Source of the DNA: Deltaproteobacteria bacterium | GTDB taxonomy: Bacteria > Desulfobacterota > Deferrimicrobia > Deferrimicrobiales > Deferrimicrobiaceae | Direction of reading: 5' to 3' | Assembly: GCA_016234845.1 (NCBI GenBank) | Contig: JACRNP010000203.1 | Location: 1 to 36,748, forward strand | Length of the DNA stretch: 36,748 bases | Shown: piece by piece, positions 8,225 to 16,726 of the stretch | Layout of the letters: the number at the start of each line of letters is the position of its first letter | Position numbering within the stretch: the first letter of the stretch is position 1 | Made by a program: the position numbers and the translations under genes | The notes under the pieces: model-generated | The model's input: only the letters and a program-made list of their open reading frames with translations | What the model was told of the DNA's origin: nothing | Databases searched by the model: none

Positions 8225-8255
8225 TGTAATTATGCATCACAAATGCACAATTACA
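8225..8255. promoter_or_regulatory. 13-bp inverted repeat, operator candidate, between the ATPase gene and the mvhD-metF operon
   Basis: TGTAATTATGCAT (8225-8237) and ATGCACAATTACA (8243-8255) form an inverted repeat with 12 of 13 pairs matched and a 5-bp spacer. It sits in the 141-bp, unusually AT-rich gap between the divergent ATPase gene (start 8200) and the large operon (start 8342). The arm length and lack of a T-run suit a dimeric repressor site rather than a terminator. CATAAT-like hexamers lie in and near it on both strands. Which gene it controls is not known. Confidence 0.5.
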
Positions 8256-8341
8256 GCCAAAATAATCCTTCACTATCCATCAGGAAACGGCATAATCAAT
8301 CCTTGTTTCATCTCTATTTGGGACCGGTTTCTTTTAACGAA

Positions 8342-8815
8342 ATGCAGACCGATCCGAAAGGGGATCCGCGAGTCCTGGACCAGGCCTGTGCCCCTATGCC
8401 GGAAGCCCTCTCCCCAGACGTGATCGTCTTCCTCTGCACCAACTGCATTCCGCGGGGAATGAATTTGCCTCGTCAATGGAATCGGGACGGCTCCCGGATC
8501 CTCGTGCGGGAAGTCCCCTGCAGCGGCAAAACGGACGGGCAGTACCTGCTGCACGCGATGGAGGGCGGCGCCTCCGGCCTTTTCGTTGTGGCGTGCCCGA
8601 TAGGCGACTGCCGCCTGTCGCAGGGGAATTTCCGGGCGGAGGTCCGCATCCGCACGGTCCGGCGTCTGCTGGAGGAAATCGGGCTTCCCGCGGAACGAGC
8701 CCAGCTGGCGCACTTCTCTCCGGCCGATCCGCCCCGGCAACTGGAACAGCTCGTCCGAAGCAAGGTCGAGCGCATCTGTGCCCTGGGGGAAAACCCACTT
8801 CGCGCGGCAAGGTAG
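8342..8815 (+). CDS. mvhD: MvhD-like [2Fe-2S] electron-transfer subunit, copy 1
   Basis: This 157-residue protein belongs to the MvhD/FlpD/'hydrogenase iron-sulfur subunit' family, small [2Fe-2S] proteins that pass electrons between HdrA and a partner enzyme. The conserved cysteines are C32 and C35 (C-T-N-C), C60 (V-P-C-S-G-K-T-D) and C85/C90 (A-C-P-I-G-D-C). It differs from copy 2 (22912-23394) in the first motif, where the usual Y-C-A-Y-A-A-A-D-L-A-G stretch is replaced by N-C-I-P-R-G-M-N-L. It is the first gene of the operon. The ATG at 8342 gives a sensible N-terminus but has only a weak ribosome-binding site. The stop is 6 bp before metF. It may serve a different partner from copy 2, which is inference. 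Confidence 0.9.
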   Translation: MQTDPKGDPRVLDQACAPMPEALSPDVIVFLCTNCIPRGMNLPRQWNRDGSRILVREVPCSGKTDGQYLLHAMEGGASGLFVVACPIGDCRLSQGNFRAEVRIRTVRRLLEEIGLPAERAQLAHFSPADPPRQLEQLVRSKVERICALGENPLRAAR

Positions 8816-8821
8816 AAAACG

Positions 8822-9733
8822 ATGAACCGACAGCCGACCGGCCTTCAGGAACGAATCGCATCCGGGAAAACGATCCTCCTGGCGGAAGTCCATCCTCCGC
8901 AGGGCGGAGATCCGGCGCCGTTGCGGGCGGCTGCCCGCCGGTACGCCGGGAAGGTCCACGCCGTGGGCGTCAGCGACAACAGGGACCGGGTCGCGATGTC
9001 GGCCCTGGCGGCGGCTTCCGTGTTTTTGGCCGAAGGACTGGAGCCGATTCTTCACGTGACCACGCGGGATCGGAACCGGATCGCCCTCGTATCCGAGGCG
9101 CTGGGCGCGCAGGCACTGGGGATCCGCAACTTGCTGTGCACCAGCGGCAACCACCAGACGCTCGGCACCTTCCGTGCCGCCCGGAACGTTTACGACATCG
9201 ACGCCGTGCAGCTGCTGCAGGCCTACGCACACCTGGAGAACGACGGGGGACTTCTGGGCGAGCGCGGGCTTTCGGGGGCCGGGCCGTTCTGCCTGGGCGC
9301 CGTGGCGTCCCCGGATGCCGATCCGCCCGGCATGCAGCTGCTGCGGCTTGCGAAGAAGACGCGGGCCGGGGCGAAATTCCTGGTCACCCAGCCGGTCTAC
9401 GACCTGGAACGATTCGAAGCGTGGTGGAAAGAGGTCACCTCGCTCGGCCTGCACGAACAGGTGGCCATCCTGGCGGGCATCCATCCGCTCTCCGACACGC
9501 ACTTCGGGCAGGCGGGGTCCCGTCCGCACCAGGGAATCCCCGATTCGCAGGCGGCCCGGCTGGCCTCCTTGAGCGATCCGGGCGCCTGGCGCGACGCCGC
9601 CATCCAGATCGCGCTGGAAACCGTCCGCCGGCTCTCGAATCTCCAGGGGATTCGCGGATTCTGCATCTCCGCCAACGGAGACCAGGAGGCCGCTCTCCAG
9701 ATCATCGATGAATCCGGGTTGGCGAGCGGCTGA
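8822..9733 (+). CDS. metF: Methylenetetrahydrofolate reductase, MetF subunit
   Basis: This 303-residue TIM-barrel flavoprotein is of the 5,10-methylene-THF reductase family, which reduces CH2-THF to CH3-THF. The N-terminal A-E-V-H-P-P carries the conserved glutamate, and V-T-Q-P-V-Y-D corresponds to the family's T-Q-P-F/Y-D. The length suits MetF of the MetFV type, which needs the cysteine-rich partner MetV; MetV is encoded as the last gene of the same operon (23391-24083). In Moorella, MetFV is associated with HdrABC and MvhD, and the same partners are present here. AAGG lies about 10 nt before the ATG. The separation of metF and metV by ten genes is unusual. Confidence 0.92.
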   Translation: MNRQPTGLQERIASGKTILLAEVHPPQGGDPAPLRAAARRYAGKVHAVGVSDNRDRVAMSALAAASVFLAEGLEPILHVTTRDRNRIALVSEALGAQALGIRNLLCTSGNHQTLGTFRAARNVYDIDAVQLLQAYAHLENDGGLLGERGLSGAGPFCLGAVASPDADPPGMQLLRLAKKTRAGAKFLVTQPVYDLERFEAWWKEVTSLGLHEQVAILAGIHPLSDTHFGQAGSRPHQGIPDSQAARLASLSDPGAWRDAAIQIALETVRRLSNLQGIRGFCISANGDQEAALQIIDESGLASG

Positions 9734-9735
9734 TC

Positions 9736-11133
9736 ATGCCGGCCAAGTACGCCATCCACCATAAGACGGCGAAGCCTCGTTTCCGGCCCATCGGGAAGCT
9801 GGGGATCGTCGATTGGCGGGAAGACTGCTCGAGTTGCCACAACTGCGTGAAACGGGACTGCGTGTACCGCTTGTACCGCGACGAGGCCGACACCCTGCGC
9901 GACGAGGCCGGCTACCTGGACTACATCTACCAGTGCAAGGGATGCCTGAACTGCGTCCAGAACTGCACGAAGAACATCCTGACCCGCGTGATCAACCCCG
10001 AGTTCCTCCGGCTGGGCGACGGCTACTACACCCCGGACCTCATCCTGTCCACGTGGTACCAGGCGGAGACGGGGAAGATCCCGGTGTCGGGAGCGGGCTA
10101 CGGAGGCCCCTTCAGCGGCCCCGGTTTCGATTCGATGTGGACCGACATGTCCGAGATCGTGCGTCCCACGCGCGACGGGATCCACGGCCGGGAGTACATC
10201 AGCACCGGCGTGGACATCGGCCGCAAGCTTCCTCACCTTGCCTTCGATGACGGGCGACTGAAGGTCGATCCTCCGCCGCTTGCGGAAACGCCCCTGCCCG
10301 TCCTCTTCGACCGGATTCCCCGGCACTGGAACCGCGGGGCGGTGACGGCCCTGATCGCGTCGGCCGCCGCGGAGATCGGCACGCTGGCCGTCCTCGACGA
10401 GGCGGACCACCGGGAGAACGAGGCCGCCGCACGCGGCCGGGCGATCCCGTTCCTTACGGCTCCGCATCCGGAAACGGCGCAACCGGGGGGGGCGGCGACG
10501 CTGGTGATGATCCCGGACGGCCCCGACGTGCTGGAAGCGCAGGCGGCGCTGAAAGCGGATCATCCGGGAAGGATCGTGGCCATCCGCATTCCGGCGGATC
10601 CGGCCGCCGCCGGCCGCGTTGCGACGTTGGCCCGGGATGGAGCGGATGCGATCTTCATGGCGTTCGACCGCCACGGGAGGGAGAACGGTTCGGCCCACCC
10701 CCGCCACATGCGCGACGTGTTGCGGGATGCGCACACCACGCTGGTCCGGCAGGGGATCCGGGACGAGGTCACGCTGATCGCCTCGGGCGGGATCGCCGCC
10801 GCGGAGCACGTGGCCAAGGCGATCATCTGCGGAGCCGACCTGGTGGCGATCGACGTCCCCCTGATCCTGGCCCTGGAATGCCGGCTCTGCGGGGAGTGCG
10901 AACGCGGGCAGGCGTGCCCGATCGCCCTGGAGGAGATCGACGCCGAATTCGGCGTCCGCCGCATCGTGAACCTGATGGCGGCCTGGCACTCGCAGCTCCT
11001 CGAAATGCTGGGCGCGATGGGGATCCGCGAAGTCCGCCGCCTGCGCGGCGAGACCGGCCGCTGCATGTTTTTCGAAGACCTCGAGCGCGACACCTTCGGC
11101 CGGTGGTTCGGTAAGAGGAAGGCGGACGCATGA
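9736..11133 (+). CDS. Ferredoxin-domain / degenerate glutamate-synthase FMN-barrel paralogue
   Basis: This 465-residue protein is a divergent paralogue of the downstream GltS-like protein. The N-terminus holds two [4Fe-4S] motifs (C31, C34, C37 with C42; C67, C70, C73, C77). Shared landmarks include G-D-G-Y-Y-T-P-D-L-I-L-S-T-W (compare G-D-R-R-W-T-P-D-L-L-L-S-T-W downstream), I-A-S-G-G-I, and the C-terminal cluster motif C382, C385, C388, C394. The central part lacks the FMN and substrate motifs kept by the downstream copy: P-G-L-G-G-H-L-L and the G-S-Y-G-G-T-G loop are absent, and the region from about 195 to 350 is Ala/Pro-rich and weakly conserved. It is therefore probably a structural or electron-transfer subunit rather than an active synthase. 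ATG starts 2 bp after the metF stop. Confidence 0.75.
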   Translation: MPAKYAIHHKTAKPRFRPIGKLGIVDWREDCSSCHNCVKRDCVYRLYRDEADTLRDEAGYLDYIYQCKGCLNCVQNCTKNILTRVINPEFLRLGDGYYTPDLILSTWYQAETGKIPVSGAGYGGPFSGPGFDSMWTDMSEIVRPTRDGIHGREYISTGVDIGRKLPHLAFDDGRLKVDPPPLAETPLPVLFDRIPRHWNRGAVTALIASAAAEIGTLAVLDEADHRENEAAARGRAIPFLTAPHPETAQPGGAATLVMIPDGPDVLEAQAALKADHPGRIVAIRIPADPAAAGRVATLARDGADAIFMAFDRHGRENGSAHPRHMRDVLRDAHTTLVRQGIRDEVTLIASGGIAAAEHVAKAIICGADLVAIDVPLILALECRLCGECERGQACPIALEEIDAEFGVRRIVNLMAAWHSQLLEMLGAMGIREVRRLRGETGRCMFFEDLERDTFGRWFGKRKADA

Positions 11134-12644
11134 GCACCGTTTCTTCCCTGCCCGAATCCGTTGAGGTGAGCCGCGAGGTCCGGCCGGCGCCGCCCCGCTA
11201 CCGCAACGAGATCGGCAAGTTCGCCATTCACCGCTCGTCCCTTTGCGCGGCCTGCGGCCGGTGCGTGGAGACCTGCCGGCACGGCGTCCACGTCCGTCCC
11301 GAAGGATATCTCCACGTCATGCGGCCGTTCGATTACCGGTGCATCGGCCCGGGCTGCGGGGAAACGGAATCGTACTGCATCGACGCCTGCGCCCACGGGG
11401 CGTTGAAGCTGTCCGCCAACCCGGTTTCGGAGACGATGGGCGACCGCCGCTGGACGCCGGACCTTCTCCTGAGCACCTGGGCGATGGCCGAAACCGGCCT
11501 CCCGCCCGGGAACCACCTGGAGAGCGAGGTGGGGGCCTCCGGAGGGGGGTTCGACCGCCTGCGCTTCCGCTTCCCGGACTCGCCTCCCCCAGGCCTTCGG
11601 CGGGAAGACATCTCTACGAAACTGGAGCTCAACCGCCGCGGCGATTCCCGGCCCAGGATCGCGATCGACGTCCCCTGGTACGGCGGCGGCATGTCCTTCG
11701 GCTCGACCAACATCCGCGCCCTCCTGGGCAAGGCGCGGGTGGCGAAAGCGTTCCACGGGTTCACCTGCACGGGCGAAGGCGGGTATCCCCAGCGCTTCAT
11801 CCCCTACAAGGACCACGTGATCACCCAGGTGGCCACCGGGCTGTTCGGTGTCCGCGAGGAGACGATCCAGCGGGCGCCGATCGTGGAATTCAAGTACGCG
11901 CAGGGGGCCAAGCCGGGGCTGGGAGGACACCTGCTGGGCGACAAGAACACCCCCAGCGTCGCGGCCATGCGGGAAACCGTCCAGGGCGTCTCCCTGTTCT
12001 CCCCGTTCCCGTTCCACAGCGTCTATTCGGTGGAAGACCACAGGAAGCACCTCGACTGGATCGCGCACGTAAACCCCAGGGCGCTGCTTTCGGCCAAGGT
12101 GTCGACCCCCGCCGACGTGGACATGGTGGCCGTCGGGATCTACTACGCCGGGGGCCACATCGTGCACCTGGACGGGAGCTACGGCGGCACGGGCGCCGCT
12201 CCCAACGTCGCCAAGAAGAACATCGCCATGCCGATCGAGTACGCGATCGGGCGGGTGCACGAATTCCTGGCGGCCGAGGGGATCCGCGACCAGGTCACGG
12301 TGATCGCCAGCGGCGGCATCCGGACTCCCGCCGACGTCGCCAAGGCGATCGCCATGGGCGCCGACGGATGCGTGATCGGCACGGCGGAACTGGTGGCCCT
12401 GGGATGCATCCGCTGCACCGCCTGCGAGAGCGGACGCGGATGCGCGCGGGGGATCGCGACGACCGACGACGAGCTGCTGGAAATGGTGGACATCGAGTGG
12501 TGCACGCAGCGGCTGGTGAACCTGTACGCCGCGTGGCAGCGGATGCTGGTGGACCTGCTGTTCCGGCTGGGGCTCGATTCCGTGAGCGCCCTGCGGGGGC
12601 GCACCGACCTGCTGACCCACCTGGATTACGAACATGAAGCGTGA
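11130..12644 (+). CDS. Glutamate synthase FMN/Fe-S domain protein with N-terminal ferredoxin domain
   Basis: This 504-residue protein is the FMN-barrel subunit of a dissected, archaeal-style glutamate synthase, which makes glutamate from 2-oxoglutarate and glutamine-derived ammonia. N-terminal ferredoxin-like cysteines are C39, C42, C45, C49 and C71, C76, C83, C87. The synthase core is well preserved: Y-G-G-G-M-S-F-G-S, K-P-G-L-G-G-H-L-L-G-D-K, K-V-S-T-P-A-D-V-D, H-L-D-G-S-Y-G-G-T-G-A-A-P, and I-A-S-G-G-I-R-T-P-A-D-V-A-K-A with G-A-D-G-C-V-I-G-T. A cluster motif follows at C426, C429, C432, C438. No NADPH-binding GltD-type subunit is encoded, so electrons presumably arrive through the ferredoxin domains. 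The start overlaps the previous stop (ATGA), and the last 11 bp overlap the GATase gene. Confidence 0.88.
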   Translation: MSTVSSLPESVEVSREVRPAPPRYRNEIGKFAIHRSSLCAACGRCVETCRHGVHVRPEGYLHVMRPFDYRCIGPGCGETESYCIDACAHGALKLSANPVSETMGDRRWTPDLLLSTWAMAETGLPPGNHLESEVGASGGGFDRLRFRFPDSPPPGLRREDISTKLELNRRGDSRPRIAIDVPWYGGGMSFGSTNIRALLGKARVAKAFHGFTCTGEGGYPQRFIPYKDHVITQVATGLFGVREETIQRAPIVEFKYAQGAKPGLGGHLLGDKNTPSVAAMRETVQGVSLFSPFPFHSVYSVEDHRKHLDWIAHVNPRALLSAKVSTPADVDMVAVGIYYAGGHIVHLDGSYGGTGAAPNVAKKNIAMPIEYAIGRVHEFLAAEGIRDQVTVIASGGIRTPADVAKAIAMGADGCVIGTAELVALGCIRCTACESGRGCARGIATTDDELLEMVDIEWCTQRLVNLYAAWQRMLVDLLFRLGLDSVSALRGRTDLLTHLDYEHEA

Positions 12645-15276
12645 AGGGAACGGCGGGGCCGACATGCGGCGGGTGCAGGCCCTGCTCCGATCCCGCGCGC
12701 ACCTGCGGCCGACGCAACCCTGGGTACCCCGGCCGCCGGAAGCGGAGGGAGGGTGCGGCGTCACCGGGTTCGCCTGCACGATCCCCGTGGGCGGGAAGCA
12801 CATCTACGAACCTTCCATGCAGATGCGCAACCGCGGCAACGGCAAGGGAGGCGGGATCGCCGCCTGCGGGCTCGTGCCCGAAGAGCTGGGCGTGTCGCGC
12901 CGGGTGCTGGATGAAAACTACATCCTCCAGGTCGCCCTGCTGGACCCCTCCGCCCGGGACGAGGTGGAAAAATCGTTCGTCGCCCCCTTCTTCGACATCG
13001 ACCACGGGGGCCTGATCCCCACCGTGGACGATTTCCGCGACGTGCCGCTGCTGGAAGTCCGGCCCCCGGACGTGGCCCGCTACTTCGTCCGGGTCAAGCC
13101 CGACGTGCTCTCCCGGTTCGCCGGGGAGAGGAAACTGGATTCGGCGGATCTCACCGAGCGGGAAGTGGAGGACGAGTTCGTCTTCCAGAACTCGATCGCG
13201 CTGAACAACCGGTTCTACGCCTCGCTGGGCGACAAGCGGGCCTTCGTGATGTCCCACGCGCGGAACCTCATCATCCTCAAGATCGTGGGCTACGCCGAGG
13301 CCGCCGTGCAGTACTACCGCATGCCCGACACGCACGCCCACGTCTGGATCGCCCACCAGCGGTTCCCGACGAAAGGCCGCGTGTGGCACCCGGGCGGAGC
13401 GCACCCGTTCATCGGCCTGAACGAGGCCCTGGTGCACAACGGCGACTTCGCCAATTACCACTCGGTGTGCGAGTATCTGGCCGGGCGCGGCATCTTCCCG
13501 CAGTTCCTCACCGACACGGAGGTGTCCGTCCTCCTGTTCGATCTCTGGAACCGGGTCTACCGCTACCCGATGGAGTACATCATCGAGGCGCTGGCGCCGA
13601 CGACGGAGCTGGACTTCGACCGCCTTCCGTCGGAGAAGCAGCGGATCTACCGGCAGATCCAGGCGGCGCACATCCACGCCTCGCCCGACGGCCCCTGGTT
13701 CTTCATCATCGCCCGCACCCTGGCCGCCACGGGGGAGTTCCAGCTGATGGGGATCACCGACACCGCCATGCTGCGGCCTCAGGTGTTCGCCCTGCAGGAA
13801 GGCGAGGAGTCCATAGGGCTCATCTGCTCGGAGAAGCAGGCCATCGACGCGACCCTGGCCAGCCTGGCCGGCGAGGACCCTCGGTTCACCCCGGTCGCCG
13901 ACATGTACTGGAACGCCCGCGGCGGAAGCCACACCGACGGGGGGGCCTTCCTGCTGACGGTCTCCCCGGCGGGGGATCGCTACCGCATGCGCGTCACGAA
14001 CAAGTTCGGCACGGAAGTCTCCACGGTGTCCGACCAGGTCCACTGCGACCTATCCGTTCCTCCGGCTGCCACGTCGTGCACGGACGAGGACGCGGCGGCC
14101 ATCGAGCGGTGCGCGGGCGACGGCGATTCCGAGGCGCTCTACGCCCACCTTCTCGGCCGGCTCCCCTCGATGGACTTCGACTCCTTCCGCCGGTTCGTCG
14201 ACCGCTGGGCCGGACGGACGGCCTCCGATGCGCCGGGCCTGGGCATCGAGGCCCTGACGAAATGCATGGACCGCCGCTATCTCACCGGGGAGAAGAAACG
14301 AAGCTCCCTGCTGACCATCCTCCGCGGCGGACTGGAACGGATCTTCGAACGGCAACCCCTGTGCGACGACGCGCGGGCGGGCACCCACGTGCGCGTCACC
14401 CGGGAAACCCGGGACCGCCTGCGCGGTCCGCGTCCCGGCGAGACGACGCTTCTGATCGACGCCCGCGGTTTCCCGCCCGAAGGCGAGGAGTGCGACGCGG
14501 CGTTGGCGATCCGGGCCTACCGTCTCGGATGGCGTCGCCTGGTCCACTACAACACGCGGGGAACCCGGTTCCACGGCGTAGGCCTGGGCCCCGGCACCGC
14601 GGGACTGCGGATCGACTGCTACGACAACCCGGGAGACTATCTCGGCTCCGGGATGGACGGCCTGGGGATCTACGTCCACGGCAACGCCCAGGACCAGCTA
14701 TGCCAGATCAGCAAGCAGGGGAAGCTGGTCGTCTACGGGGATGTGGGGCAGACCTTCCTCTACGGAGCCAAGGGCGGCGAGGCGTACGTGATGGGGAACG
14801 CGGCCGGCCGGCCGATGATCAACGCCGTCGGCGGGCCGCGGGTGGTGATCAACGGCACCGCCCTGGACTACCTGGCCGAGTCGTTCATGGCCGGCGACCC
14901 CCACAACGGCGGCGGCTTCGCCGTCGTCAACGGCCTGCAGTACGACCCGAACGGCCGGCTGCGCCCGCTGGACCTCCCGTACCCCGGCGGCAACCTGCTT
15001 TCCCTGGCCTCCGGCGGGGCGGTCTACATCCGCGACCCCCGGCGCACGCTGGTCGAGGAGCAGCTCAACGGCGGCGTGTACCGGCCCCTGTCCGCCGCCG
15101 ACTGGAGGCTTATCCTGCCGTACCTGGAAGAGAACGAGCGGCTGTTCGACATCCGGATCGACCGCGACCTGCTGACCGTCGACGGGATCCTGAAGTCGCC
15201 GCAGGCGGTCTACCGCAAGGTGGTGCCCCGCAACGACGCCGAAGCCGAGGCGGACCTGGAGGGACTTGGCGGATGA
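12634..15276 (+). CDS. Glutamate synthase GATase(class II)-GXGXG fusion
   Basis: This 880-residue protein joins the two outer parts of glutamate synthase without the FMN core. The N-terminal Ntn-type glutaminase has its likely nucleophile at C41 (G-G-C-G-V-T-G-F), implying removal of a 40-residue propeptide. H-Q-R-F-P-T-K-G, the oxyanion/Gln-binding H-N-G-D-F, and T-D-T-E-V-S are all present. The C-terminal third (about 600-800) is the GXGXG beta-helix: G-S-G-M-D-G-L-G-I-Y-V-H-G, G-D-V-G-Q-T-F-L-Y-G and Y-V-M-G-N-A-A-G-R-P. In canonical GltB the FMN barrel lies between these domains; here it is the preceding separate gene. The start could also be the ATG at 12664, which still leaves a propeptide. 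The stop overlaps hdrC (ATGA). Confidence 0.88.
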   Translation: MKREGNGGADMRRVQALLRSRAHLRPTQPWVPRPPEAEGGCGVTGFACTIPVGGKHIYEPSMQMRNRGNGKGGGIAACGLVPEELGVSRRVLDENYILQVALLDPSARDEVEKSFVAPFFDIDHGGLIPTVDDFRDVPLLEVRPPDVARYFVRVKPDVLSRFAGERKLDSADLTEREVEDEFVFQNSIALNNRFYASLGDKRAFVMSHARNLIILKIVGYAEAAVQYYRMPDTHAHVWIAHQRFPTKGRVWHPGGAHPFIGLNEALVHNGDFANYHSVCEYLAGRGIFPQFLTDTEVSVLLFDLWNRVYRYPMEYIIEALAPTTELDFDRLPSEKQRIYRQIQAAHIHASPDGPWFFIIARTLAATGEFQLMGITDTAMLRPQVFALQEGEESIGLICSEKQAIDATLASLAGEDPRFTPVADMYWNARGGSHTDGGAFLLTVSPAGDRYRMRVTNKFGTEVSTVSDQVHCDLSVPPAATSCTDEDAAAIERCAGDGDSEALYAHLLGRLPSMDFDSFRRFVDRWAGRTASDAPGLGIEALTKCMDRRYLTGEKKRSSLLTILRGGLERIFERQPLCDDARAGTHVRVTRETRDRLRGPRPGETTLLIDARGFPPEGEECDAALAIRAYRLGWRRLVHYNTRGTRFHGVGLGPGTAGLRIDCYDNPGDYLGSGMDGLGIYVHGNAQDQLCQISKQGKLVVYGDVGQTFLYGAKGGEAYVMGNAAGRPMINAVGGPRVVINGTALDYLAESFMAGDPHNGGGFAVVNGLQYDPNGRLRPLDLPYPGGNLLSLASGGAVYIRDPRRTLVEEQLNGGVYRPLSAADWRLILPYLEENERLFDIRIDRDLLTVDGILKSPQAVYRKVVPRNDAEAEADLEGLGG

Positions 15277-15833
15277 CCCAACCGATGCCATGGAACGGGG
15301 GCGACCTCCAGGAGGAAGTCCGGCGTCGCAGCGGCACCCCGGTGGCCGCGTGTTACCAGTGCCACAAGTGCAGCACGGGATGCCCCGTCGGCCCCGAGAT
15401 GGATTTCCTCCCCAGCCAGGTCATGAGGCTGGTGCACCTGGGCGCGGAAGAGGAGGTGCTCGCTTCCCGCTCGATCTGGCTGTGCGCGTCGTGCGAGACG
15501 TGCACCACGCGCTGCCCCATGGCGATCGACATCGCCGGCGTGATGGACGCCCTGCGGATCCTGGCCGTCGAGCGGAGGATCGACCTGCCGGACGCGCGGG
15601 GGAAACAGTTCCACCGCAGCTTCCTGGGCAGCGTCCGGCGCCACGGCCGCGTGTACGAGATGGGCATGATGACCGCCTACAAGGTGCGGATCGGCGACCT
15701 GTGCACCGACATGGACAAGGTCCCGCGGTTGCTGGCCGAGGGGAAACTCTCGCTGCTGCCCCACCGCAGCGGCGGCATCCGGCAGGTTCGAGAGATCTTC
15801 CGCCGGGCGGAGGAAAAGGACGGGACACCTTGA
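15273..15833 (+). CDS. hdrC: Heterodisulfide-reductase-like subunit C
   Basis: This 186-residue protein has two [4Fe-4S] motifs typical of HdrC: C27, C30, C33, C37 (C-Y-Q-C-H-K-C-S-T-G-C-P) and C71, C74, C77, C81 (C-A-S-C-E-T-C-T-T-R-C-P). HdrC carries electrons from HdrA to HdrB. The length matches the soluble cytoplasmic form, and there is no membrane b-type cytochrome domain. The start overlaps the previous stop (ATGA) and the end overlaps the TTG start of hdrB (TTGA). In bacteria without coenzyme M/coenzyme B the HdrBC pair acts as a general electron or disulfide module, so a heterodisulfide substrate should not be assumed. Confidence 0.93.
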   Translation: MTQPMPWNGGDLQEEVRRRSGTPVAACYQCHKCSTGCPVGPEMDFLPSQVMRLVHLGAEEEVLASRSIWLCASCETCTTRCPMAIDIAGVMDALRILAVERRIDLPDARGKQFHRSFLGSVRRHGRVYEMGMMTAYKVRIGDLCTDMDKVPRLLAEGKLSLLPHRSGGIRQVREIFRRAEEKDGTP

Positions 15834-16726
15834 AGTACGCGTTCTTTCCCGGCTGCAGCCTCGAGTCCACGGCGCGCCCGTTCGACCTCTCCACCCGGGC
15901 GGTGTGCCGCGCGCTGGGGATCGCGCTGGAGGAGATCCCGGATTGGGCCTGCTGCGGCTCGACGCCCGCGCACGCCAGCAGCGATTCCCTCGCCGTCGCC
16001 CTGCCGGCGTTCAACCTCCGGAAGGCGCAGGACGCGGGGCTGCCGGTGATGGTCGCCTGCGCGTCCTGCTACGCCCGGCTGCGGACCGCAAACCACCGGA
16101 TCGGCCGCGAGCCGGAAGACCGCCGCCGCGCCGAGCGGGTCACGGGCCGCCCCTACGACGGCGGGGTCGAGGTGCGGCACGTGCTGGACGTGCTCGTGAA
16201 CCGGCTGGGAGCGGACCGGATCCGCTCGAAGGTGGTCCGGCCGCTGGCCGGGTGGAAGGTGGCCTGCTACTACGGGTGCCTGTTGACCCGCCCGCCGGAG
16301 GTCGTCGCCTTCGACGATCCGGAACACCCTGCCTGCATTGACGTTCTGGCGGAGGCCGCGGGGGCGGAGACCGTGGATTGGCCGTTCCGGACGGAGTGCT
16401 GCGGGGCCAGCCTGTCCATGACGCACCCCGAGGTCGTGGGCCGCCTGGTCCACAGGCTCCTGGGGATGGCGCAGGAAGCCGGGGCGAACCTCGTGGCGGT
16501 CGCCTGTCCCCTGTGCCAGGTCAACCTCGACCTGCGCCAGGCCGAAGCGGCGAAGGCCCACGGCCCGCTGCGGCCCATGCCGGTCCTGTACATCACGCAA
16601 CTGCTGGGCCTCGCGCTGGGACTTTCCCCGGAGGCCCTGGGAATCGATCCCAGGACGGTCGGCCCCGGCATGCCGCCGCCCGACCTCGCCGCCGGGGCGA
16701 TCGGCGCCGGGGGAGGGAACCGATGA
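15830..16726 (+). CDS. hdrB: Heterodisulfide-reductase-like subunit B (two CCG domains)
   Basis: This 298-residue protein has two complete cysteine-rich CCG domains, which in HdrB bind non-cubane [4Fe-4S] clusters. The first uses C9, C41-C42 (A-C-C-G-S), C77 and C80 (A-C-A-S-C). The second uses C146/C150, C190-C191 (E-C-C-G-A), C226 and C229 (A-C-P-L-C-Q-V-N-L). No key cysteine is missing, so catalytic or electron-sink capability is likely kept. The start is a TTG overlapping the hdrC stop (TTGA); it yields M-K-Y-A-F-F-P-G-C-S, the standard HdrB N-terminus, and no ATG gives a better one. The last 25 or so residues are a Gly/Pro/Ala-rich tail beyond the family fold. Confidence 0.93.
   Translation: MKYAFFPGCSLESTARPFDLSTRAVCRALGIALEEIPDWACCGSTPAHASSDSLAVALPAFNLRKAQDAGLPVMVACASCYARLRTANHRIGREPEDRRRAERVTGRPYDGGVEVRHVLDVLVNRLGADRIRSKVVRPLAGWKVACYYGCLLTRPPEVVAFDDPEHPACIDVLAEAAGAETVDWPFRTECCGASLSMTHPEVVGRLVHRLLGMAQEAGANLVAVACPLCQVNLDLRQAEAAKAHGPLRPMPVLYITQLLGLALGLSPEALGIDPRTVGPGMPPPDLAAGAIGAGGGNR

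Noticed and set aside
7529-8341. N-terminal extension of the first MvhD gene upstream of 8342
   Set aside because: It would run antisense through the ATPase gene and the AT-rich control region, and lacks similarity to the family.
10560-12803. Long antisense open frame opposite the two glutamate-synthase-like genes
   Set aside because: It has no domain-like pattern and is composition-driven; both plus-strand genes have conserved motifs and coupled starts.
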